Of a stretch of DNA of 64,000 nt, positions 56,455 through 64,000 are shown in pieces. Below the pieces are notes generated by a model. The model did no database searches, had not been told where the DNA came from, and saw nothing but the letters and a program-made list of their open reading frames with translations. Position numbers and translations under genes: made by a program. Origin of the DNA: Trichobilharzia szidati (Eukaryota > Platyhelminthes > Trematoda > Strigeidida > Schistosomatidae); assembly GCA_944472155.2 (NCBI GenBank), contig OX235271.1:25800977-25864976 (forward strand), read 5' to 3'. How positions within the stretch are numbered: the stretch's first letter is position 1; every line of letters begins with the position of its first letter.

Positions 56455-56953
56455 CACAGTATTCATTTAAGAAATTCTTTCTGACGAATTTATTATTGAA
56501 CTGTACCATCGTACATACTCGCATATGATATCTGAGAAACCGTAAACTATGAGGAAATTTAAATATACTGTGTGAATACTCATAATAATAATGTGAAATG
56601 CAATAGAAGTGCTTAATGATTGTAATCTTAGTTCACCATCAAAGCACTAAACAAAGAATGTTGTACATAAAATAGTTCATAGACTATACAGACCTTGGAA
56701 ATGGATATGAAACCAACAGGATTAATAAAACTGGCAGATAGACGAAAAGACTGCGTAACATGAATAGAAGTCTGACAACAAAAATACAAAAAACACTCTG
56801 AAAAACAAACTGAAGTTAAAAAATATACGGGGCAAGTGAAACAATAATGGCAACTTTTCAAGACAAAAACATAAGCGGTAATGTTAGTAATGTGTAAGAG
56901 GAGAGTACACAGCCAAAATGCACACAAGGAGTGTGTAATTGTTTCTTCTAGAT
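56455..56953. other. AT-rich sequence, possible 3' UTR of the minus-strand frame at 56954
   Basis: The minus-strand ORF at 56927-56628 has no known motif and is Cys/Phe-rich, typical of non-coding AT-rich sequence. It follows the stop of a candidate terminal exon. Confidence 0.3.
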
Positions 56954-57128
56954 TTAAACGTCCCGCATGAAGTCATGATCAGTCAAGGCTTCCATTGCCT
57001 CTAGAAGACTGGAACAACGAAAATGTGATGAATGATCATGGATTGAATAAATAGTTTTAAAATCCACATCAGGATTTACATCCTTTGTAAGATATATAAG
57101 GATACTGCAATAGATGGAATTCCATCCA
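56954..57128 (-). CDS. Possible terminal exon of a host gene (unrecognised)
   Basis: On the minus strand TCTATTGCAG (acceptor-like) precedes a frame reading ILIYLTKDVNPDVDFKTIYS, then IHDHSSHFRCSSLLEAMEAL and TDHDFMRDV before a stop at 56954. The peptide looks well-formed, hydrophilic and helical at the end, and is not retroelement-like. The frame is open upstream to a Met at 57217. I do not recognise a family. It may be the last exon of an unknown minus-strand gene, or one that starts further up. Confidence 0.35.
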
Positions 57129-58495
57129 CATCGGTAATCGAAAAACTGACCTGCCATATTGGCAATTATTTTGATTTTATTCTTAAAGATTAGCGTGCTA
57201 CAACATAAACAACACAATTCAAATCAAATCAGTTTCTCAAATCAACTACAAGAGGATACACAGTGCTTGCACTGGTGACTCATTCTAAATCCACTTAGAT
57301 TGTTTCACTAAGACAAGCGCCTCAACATACATTAACCAAAACACATTCATTTTACCATCCTGAACAATATTCCATCTAATGTAGTCAATTCAAAACAACA
57401 AACAATCACCCCTTCACTAACTCACTCTTTCACTCGCTGAACTGCATATCACGAAAACCGAAGATAAACAACCACTCGAATATATAACAACTGTCAAAAA
57501 ACAACAAAATCCATCATTGTTGGAACACAATGAAACCGGTCACAGACATCATACAACGCAGAATTCAGTCCTCTGTGATCTGCCTTATATCATATATCAC
57601 GGATATGATAATTTCTGTTTTATTGAAGTGATTTGATCTCAATAAACCGGTGGTTGTTTATGCGTTCTTTCATTTATACACACATAGATTTATATATATG
57701 AGTATTGTCAAGCAGTAGTGAGTTATTCAGTCAAATATTTCAACGGAGAATGAAATTTTGGCGACTCCACCTTTCACAATTGGAGTTAGTCTTCAGCACA
57801 ATCGATGTTTATTCGTAATTGTTTGTTATCTAATTGATGTTGTCATCTGAACGGTTACTTGAGAAAGTGAAAAAAACAGCATTTCATAGCATCGTTGTCA
57901 ATGAATAATTTTGATCAAAACTTTGATTACAAGAATAAGGAAATGCTTCCTCAATATTCGCGTTTTATATACGCTTTTATAATTGCCAGTGATATATGGT
58001 AATAGATTATGATGTGATAAAAAGGAAGGTAGTTAACTGGTGGTCAGGTTCATCTGAAGTAAATGTTATAATGTCGTGTTACGTTTTGCCTTTATTTATT
58101 TTTATGTGCCTAAACATCGCTCTTTGTGTCAATTCTTCTGAATTGTAAAAAGTATTAATAACAGGGTAACTTGATGGACGAATTTCTTCTCAATTTATAT
58201 ATGGCTGTTTAGGCATAGCTTATCAAAATATGCCGACTTTTGGTTAAGTTTTACTCGAAACACTAAGTTGTTATCATTAACGTCATTTGTACTGCTAAAA
58301 AGCCTAATGATATCCGTAAAAACTGAAACATTATTTAGGCTAAACGCATTCAACTTCTCAGATGAATCTAACGACTACAAACGTGTGTCTTGACTCTTCA
58401 GCGGAAGTCTTTCACATCACATGTGGTTATGAAGATAAAAATAAATCAAGGTTGCACGCCGACATATCATACAATATTATTTTGTATATATTTCC
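57129..58495. other. Unassigned AT-rich sequence
   Basis: No family recognised; there are candidate splice signals but no convincing open frames. Confidence 0.4.
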
Positions 58496-59000
58496 AGGTT
58501 TTCAACTCCAATGTGAAATCAGTGCTTCTGTACGGATCAGAGACTTGCACTGCGCGTCATAAAGAGCATCTCAAACAAACTACAGACCTTCATTAACAGT
58601 TGTCTTCGCTCGATACTCAAGATCAGATGGCCAGCCAGCCAGAAAAGATCAGCAACAGACTGGGATCTCTGGCAATGAGCGAACCAACCCAGCAGGAACC
58701 GATTGTGAAACAAATAGGCAGGAAGAAATGGAGATGGATTGGCTGGCTATACTCTGAGGAAACCATAAAGTGACATAACTAGACAAGCCATTGCTCGAGT
58801 GGAACCCGAAACGGAAGCGGCGAGTTGGTCGTCAGTGCAAGGGTGAGGGTGACTTGGAGGAGGTCATGTGAAGAGGAGATGAAAACGTGCGGGCAGACTT
58901 GGAGCCAGGTGAAGACTCTAGCAGAGAACCGAACGCGATGGAGACGCGTGGCTGAAGCCCTATGTTCCTCCAAGAATTAAAGGAAACAATAATAATAGTA
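58496..59000 (+). mobile_element. RTE 3' end, subfamily B (short)
   Basis: It begins TTTTCAACTCCAATGTGAA, in the thumb, and continues ETCTARHKEHLKQTTDLH to the subfamily B end and AATAATAATAGTAG. The minus ORFs at 58779-59062 are shadows. Confidence 0.9.
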
Positions 59001-59507
59001 GTATAATATATTTCAAAATCAAGAACTATGTTTCTATAAGATGTTCTATCCAAAAGATACATACAGAAGATAAAATGTGTAAGGTGACTTTAAAACAATA
59101 TTCATATGTAATATGTGTGAAACTCTGGTACTCTTATGGTATCGTAATTCCATATTAACTTATTTATTCGATGTATCACAAAATGAAACGTTACTTTTTT
59201 CTGGATGACGTCTTGAAAACAGTTTACTGTCTGCAACATCATCCAGCAAATAGTACTGTTTCACTGAGTGATGTATATTAAACAAACCAATCAGTGCGGA
59301 ACAGTGATACTTACTTTGAAAATGGTTCTGTTTGTATTACAGTTTCCAATGTTAAAACACTGTCCGATATTTATAGGTCCCTTTATTCCATAAAGAAGTA
59401 AACTGTAGTGATTACATTAGAAAAGTATCATTGAAGCAGCACTGTTTTAAACGCAAACATCACTGGTAATACTGTTGTCAAGTATTCAAAATGAATGGCT
59501 GACTTAC
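59001..59507. other. Unassigned AT-rich sequence
   Basis: No family recognised. Confidence 0.4.
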
Positions 59508-60346
59508 CATTATTATTACTGTCTCCTTGGGTTCCAAGTGAAATATAAGGTTTCAACAATACATCTCCAATTTCTTCTATTTCATGCTGTCGTCTTCAGC
59601 TGGCTCCACGATTTCCCATAATCTCTCATCTCCCCCTCGCCACACGACCTCCTCTATGCCACCCTCGAAGCGATGACCCATTCGTCACTCCCCATTTGGA
59701 TTACTTTCGAGTGATGGCCTGTATTGGGCGCTATGCCATTTGATGGCCTACTCATTGGTATATACCCTATCCATCTCCATTTTCTCCTATACATTTGTTG
59801 AGCAAACAGTTCATGGTTGGTTTGTTACACTGCAGGGTTTCTTGTTTCTAATTCTTTCTGATCGGTCGGTCATTCGACCGTCAGCATAAGGCAAGCGAAT
59901 GCAGCTGTCGATAAATTTCTGCAACTTGCTGGAAATCCCTTTCGTTACACACCAAGATACTGAGTTGCATAGGATAACTGACTGGCTTCAAATTGATGTT
60001 GAATATCAAAACTTTGTTCTTTATGCTGGCTGAGTGCAAAGGATTTCCAAACTGGTTTTAGATCGATGGGGTGTATCTAACCTTTCCGATTCTGGCTTTG
60101 ACATCTTTATTCGTTCCCCTGGCCTGTGGGTGAAACGATGCCTCACAGATAAGTGAAGGAAGTAACCTTTGACAAATTTCTCCCGTTGATGGTGGTTGGT
60201 GCTTATTGTTGTTGCTGTTGGTTGGTTGGTTATCTTCATCACCTCCGTTTTCTCTATGTTCACTAGAAGTCTCGTCTTCGCTGCCCTCCTCTTAAGCCAC
60301 TTTGTTGGTCTTCGCCCACAAGTCTTCGAGTTGGTGTAATATTCCA
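59508..60346 (-). mobile_element. RTE 3' end, subfamily C-like
   Basis: The minus-strand frame 60347-60021 contains PTKWLKRRAAKTRLLVNIEK, then TEVMKITNQPTATTISTNHH and RISGER-like sequence with frameshifts. The tail GGAACCCAAGGAGAC and (AAT)n is at 59508-59530. A PLE-1 copy starts head-to-head six bases further on. Confidence 0.85.
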
Positions 60347-60351
60347 CTAGT

Positions 60352-60888
60352 TATAAAAAGCTCTACTTAAATTTACAATTCAAAGGCGGTATTTCCAGGG
60401 ACATATTAAACCGTAGATTAACAAGATCACTTGAAAGAACTTTCAGTGCCGCAAAACTGCATGTCACTTTCTCAACCGAACCGATATTGACACTGTGCAT
60501 TCAAGATAGATTACCCAAAATGGCGACATCAATGTGTGTATATAAATCCAACTGCTCCTGTGGAGCTAGTTATATAGGTCGTACCCAAAGGAATTTATCT
60601 TTACGCACTCATGAACATATTCCTGTTTGGCTTGGGAAAAGAGCAACCAAACCATTAAATAGTGCAATTCTGTCTCATCTAGTGGATAGCGAACACAGCA
60701 TCAAAGTAGATGAGTCATTTGCAGTTGTGTATCGAGTACCGAACAATCTCCCCAAAGGCACACGATTACGCCTCCCAGCCATAGCTGAGGCTTTAGAGAT
60801 TAATAGAGACAGACCAGACTTATGTGTACAGAAAAAAACTGATTCACTCTCTCTGTCTACCCTGGCCACTATAAGGTCACCAGGATGA
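60352..60888 (+). CDS. PLE-1 GIY-YIG endonuclease domain (C-terminal protein fragment)
   Basis: The frame is open over about 179 codons; no Met starts it, since the upstream part is truncated. The linker IAKLHVTF-like region (SAAKLHVTFSTEPILTLCI) precedes RLPKMATSMCVYKSNCSC (GIY strand with a Cys pair), then GASYIGRTQRNLSLRTHEH (YIG motif, catalytic Arg and His). The domain ends with HLVDSEHSIKVDESFAVVYR and LPKGTRLRLPAIAEALEIN. In PLEs this domain nicks DNA for retrotransposition next to the RT. It is the least damaged PLE protein in the window, but with no RT it could not act alone. Confidence 0.92.
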   Translation, partial: YKKLYLNLQFKGGISRDILNRRLTRSLERTFSAAKLHVTFSTEPILTLCIQDRLPKMATSMCVYKSNCSCGASYIGRTQRNLSLRTHEHIPVWLGKRATKPLNSAILSHLVDSEHSIKVDESFAVVYRVPNNLPKGTRLRLPAIAEALEINRDRPDLCVQKKTDSLSLSTLATIRSPG

Positions 60889-61393
60889 TAATTTTCCGTA
60901 TTATTATTACCACTATTATCATTCTGTGATATCATGTCTTTATTACCCATTTCTCCACCCAGTTTATTTCACCTCATTGTTACCCTTAATTTTGTCAACC
61001 TTTGTGAATTTATACTAAACCTACCAATTCTGTAACATCTTATTACAATTTAGTCTCTTTATTTTATCATAAGACATTATCGGTCAGTCCTCACATTCAG
61101 TGCCCCCTTTGTTAATGTGTGTTTGTATGTATTTTGTGGCTATCGCATTTCTCTCACCCCAATGACACTTGTATTCCGTTGACTATAAAACAGCAATATA
61201 TCACCCAATTGTTCATTCACACTTCATCACATTTTTTATGACTATAAACCCTATACATATTTGATTGACTATGTTAACTAATGGACTATCATCTCAACTT
61301 ACACATGCACCCCAATACAGTTTCTGATAATATTTTCATTTACCTTTATTGGCTGTATGTACTCTATTATTCATGGATTTATAACTGTAGAGC

Positions 61394-61416
61394 CTGAAGA
61401 AGAAGTTATCGAAAAC
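61394..61416 (+). ncRNA. Candidate hammerhead-like core in PLE-1 3' UTR
   Basis: CTGAAGA, then AGAAGTTAT, then CGAAAAC. It has the same CTGAAGA to GAAA order as the other PLEs, with a weaker stem. The copy near 1228-1246 is decayed. Confidence 0.25.
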
Positions 61417-61541
61417 AATTGTTCGCTCAAAATCTTGTTTTGATTTCAATATTGGGATTTCTCATTTACTGAAACTTCCCTTTTGTTAGCTTCATTCTAA
61501 TACAATACGTATATATGTTGTACTACTTCGGAATTGTAATT

Positions 61542-61940
61542 TTAATTTTTTAATTTGCAGGGAATCTCTTGCATGCAGTCAACTCGTAACATGATAATTC
61601 TGAATTCATGGATTATCGCTTCCAAAAGCTCTTTAACTAAAATTAAGCAGGCGCCCAGTTTTACTTGCCTGTCATTTATCCTTGAGTTTATTTTGGCTTG
61701 TGGTAAATTTATTCCAAGGAACAACTGCACTTTTAACAAGCCTAAGGTTGTCTTTTTCACTTTTGTTTCATGCAATCCATGCAATAGAGAAAATGAAAGA
61801 ACATAGAAAAAATCCACTTCAGCTATAAGTCGTCTCCAACATTTTCTAATCATGTTTGGTTTTTTAAAGGTGTGCTGCTGCGCTCCAAGATCCTGATTGC
61901 ATATGATATGTGTTGGCATAAAAATCCTGAAGAAAATCAT
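61542..61940 (-). CDS. Possible host exon (unrecognised)
   Basis: The minus strand has a 132-residue frame. It is preceded by ACAAATTTCAG (acceptor-like) and contains KKPNMIRKCWRRLIAEVDFF, then YVLSFSLLHGLHETKVKKT, LGLLKVQLFLGINLPQAK and LVKELLEAIIHEFRIIML. It is helical and unlike the retroelements. The plus-strand frame at 61555-61806 is probably its shadow, though it also has an acceptor-like TTAATTTGCAG before it. I do not recognise the family. Confidence 0.3.
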   Translation of the reverse strand: MIFFRIFMPTHIICNQDLGAQQHTFKKPNMIRKCWRRLIAEVDFFYVLSFSLLHGLHETKVKKTTLGLLKVQLFLGINLPQAKINSRINDRQVKLGACLILVKELLEAIIHEFRIIMLRVDCMQEIPCKLKN

Positions 61941-62124
61941 CTGAAATTTGTCTTTATTATCATTTGATATCTTCTAACAACCAGCCTCATTGCACAGTGG
62001 GGAAACACTATTATCTTTGAGTAATTACTAGATTAATTCAACCGATAAAAGAAACGAAAAACTATTGCCTGGATAAATATTTTATTTGAAAAATCAGTCA
62101 TCACACACTATTTTGTCATAAAAA
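61941..62124. other. Unassigned interval
   Basis: Nothing recognised. Confidence 0.4.
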
Positions 62125-62525
62125 GGAAGACTTTCACCAACACCTGCCTTCACTGGCTCCAAATTGAAGAACAAATAGCCCGCCCGAAAAGTATTAATAA
62201 CAAGAAACTCTGAAGTGGAACAAACCAACCAAGAGTCGACTGCTCAAAAAATATGTAGGAGAAAATAGAGATGAGTTGGGTATGTGTTGATGAGGATGTC
62301 GAATGATATCGCACTCATCGTGGACTATCACTCAGCTGGGACTCGAATAAGGAAATGACAAGAGGGTCATCACTTTGAAGGTGACGTGGAAGAGAGGGAG
62401 GAGGAGATGAGCTAGTATGGGCAGTCGTGGAGCCAGCTGAAGGGGAGAGGAGAAAATAAACGAAAGTGGAGATTTGTTGTTGAAGCCCTATATTCCTCTC
62501 GAAACCCAAGGGAATATAATAGTAC
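62125..62525 (+). mobile_element. RTE 3' end, diverged subfamily C-like
   Basis: It starts with CCTTCACTGGCTCCAAATTG and ends GAAGCCCTATATTCCTCTC, then GAAACCCAAGGGAATATAAT. The thumb and C-terminus are at nucleotide level only; no open frame remains. Confidence 0.75.
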
Positions 62526-62625
62526 ACATTATATTTTTGCGCATGAATCTGTAGCTTCGAATTCCGAAAAGAAGATAAATGATATGGAGTGAAAAACAGC
62601 TGAGCCAGCATAACACAGCAATTAC

Positions 62626-63545
62626 TTTAATAATAATAATTTGCTTTATCTCAGAAACAGTACTAGTGGTACAGTGTGGAATTTTCAGCACATATCTACA
62701 ATATTTACATCTAATTTTTTCAAACATTTAAAAGGAGTATTTCAAAAAATTAATATAAAGACAACAACAACAAAAATACACAAAAATAAAGATATTATTT
62801 TTAAATGCGAAAAAGTACCAAGAAGTAGAAAGGAAAATAAACAGCATATAATAATAACTCAGTATTGGGTAGTGGAAGCTATGATATGATTATGCTTAGT
62901 AACAGTAAAGCTATAGTCATACAAGAAGTTATGAAACGACATTTAAGAATGTTTATCGCCAAGAAGATCAGTTAATTTGATTGAAACACCACTAAACAAT
63001 CATAAAATAACATTTCAGGGTTGTTGTTTTGTTTTTATATTGTCAAGTCAAATGCAGTGTTTGTAGTGGTAGTGTGAGTAATCCTGAATAATACAAAATT
63101 TTAAGGTGGTGACAATGGCGTTCACAACCAATGATTGTCAGTTAATATTGCCGAACAAACAAATCAACAAGAACCACGAAACTAATAATTACATGGTGGT
63201 TAATGACAGGACAATTTTGTAATACTCATAGTGCTAATATAGTCAGAACCAGTAGATACACAAAAGAAGAGTTAGAGTAAAGTACAAAAAAGTAAGCCAA
63301 TGTTAATAATTTAGGTAGGTAAGGATATTAAAGAAGGAGTTCACTATAGAATACAAAATAAGAGAGAAATAAAAGAGCCTAAACCTATGTTGTTAACAAC
63401 AAAGCAGGTCATATGTTTTGAGCTTAACATTGTCTCTGTCACATGGGCCAAATATGGTATCGTTGAGTTCCTGCACTTGGTTGTACGAGCATTATTATGA
63501 TTACAAGTCGTAAAAGTTGAGGAATATAAGGGCTGTTTATCTGAC
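62626..63545 (-). mobile_element. CR1-like 3' end, degenerate
   Basis: The minus-strand tail (GGAATTTTCAGCACAT in antisense form, CTCAGAAACAG) and (ATT)n at 62626-62640 match other CR1 tails. Upstream the frame at 63553-63344 has ARTTKCRNSTIPYLAHV, which matches KARTTKYKNSTIPYLAQL of the intact copy. Much of the coding part is lost. Confidence 0.75.
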
Positions 63546-64000
63546 ATTCGCATCTTCTAAAAAAAGGAATCCAACTTTGTTACCATATAATGAATTTACT
63601 CCCACCAGTCGCTGTCTCCCTAAACTAAGATCTTCGTGCCAAACGTCTACTAATAGAATGAATTAATTTATGATCTTATTTTGTTAGTACGATGCTTACT
63701 TTAGACTGTCTGTAGTTGGAAAACAGCTTCGAAATAAAATCTGCACGCTTACTGTTACAGAGTAAAGCCATAATACATTGAATGGATGGCGCGTGCACAA
63801 ATGCAACTTGTATGTAGACGACTTTTGTTGTGTTTGTGATGGCGGGAACTATGAAGACATGAGCTGAAAATCAGATAGAAATTTGGATTCCAATAACGAC
63901 AGTGCATTCGAATACTTCAATTTTATGTTCAACTGTTATATTCGTTATAAAAGATGTGATTATTGCATCATTCAGTTTCACCAAAGATAAATAACCACCA
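63546..64000. other. Unassigned AT-rich sequence to window end
   Basis: No family recognised. Confidence 0.4.

Larger units (their letters stand above)
60352..61430 (+). mobile_element. PLE-1, 5'-truncated, C-terminal frame intact
   Basis: It starts within the linker after the RT (KKLYLNLQFKGGIS) and carries the intact GIY-YIG frame (60352-60888) and the 3' UTR to about 61430. Other PLE-1 copies are at 829, 11620, 30490 and 37754. The element's RT is missing. Confidence 0.9.

Noticed and set aside
56628..56927. 99-residue minus-strand open frame
   Set aside because: Composition (Cys/Phe-rich, no motif) looks like AT-rich non-coding sequence after a stop.
61555..61806. 83-residue plus-strand open frame with an acceptor-like site
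   Set aside because: Overlaps a longer, more protein-like minus-strand frame; kept only as its shadow.
1..64000. CRISPR arrays, operons, ribosome binding sites, plasmid or phage genes
   Set aside because: No regularly spaced direct repeats, and the content is eukaryotic retroelements throughout.

Overview
The window looks like repeat-packed intronic or intergenic DNA from a schistosome-type flatworm. The evidence is AT-rich sequence, no bacterial gene organisation, and retroelements of the kinds known from Schistosoma: CR1-like (SR1 type), RTE-like (SR2 type), Penelope-like elements (PLEs) with GIY-YIG endonucleases, and tRNA-headed SINEs. No host gene is recognised with certainty. A few minus-strand open stretches with good splice signals (17309-17441, about 19580-19955, 56954-57128, 61542-61940) may be host exons.

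Layout. 1-14000: a PLE-1 remnant, a composite SINE, several 5'-truncated RTE 3' ends, an SR2-like RTE-D remnant (5975-7150), RTE endonuclease-only pieces (5068-5225 and 8615-9165), a PLE-1 remnant between inverted repeats (11491-12292), and a second RTE-D end (13155-13885). 14000-25500: RTE copies, PLE-3 (15180-15993), PLE-4 (17930-18400), an RTE EN fragment (21225-22405), a large inverted repeat of PLE-4 pieces (22421-23325), and the best-preserved gene, a CR1 reverse transcriptase (23497-25116). 25500-35700: PLE-2 (25930-27335), more RTE and CR1 ends, and SINE-3 copies. 35766-48935: a 2-kb duplication (35766-37753 and 45481-47570), a PLE-1 copy running into a 500-N assembly gap (38577-39076), and two same-strand RTE endonuclease copies (39077-41190 and 41565-43015). 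49700-64000: CR1 remnants, a PLE-2 palindrome (50747-50988), a striking 594-bp palindrome (55861-56454), RTE-B copies, a nearly clean PLE-1 C-terminal frame (60352-60888), and a degenerate CR1.

How the parts relate. The RTE family is the hub. Its EN-RT machinery would mobilise its own 5'-truncated copies, which end in (AAT)n. It probably also moved the composite SINE, whose body joins a piece like the RTE 5' leader to a piece like the RTE 3' tail behind a tRNA-like head. PLEs of at least four lineages form a second system, with inverted terminal structures and hammerhead-like sequence cores. The strongest leads are the composite SINE, the PLE hammerhead-like motifs and the inverted or palindromic structures. 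All sequence comparisons were made by eye within this window; no database search was run.
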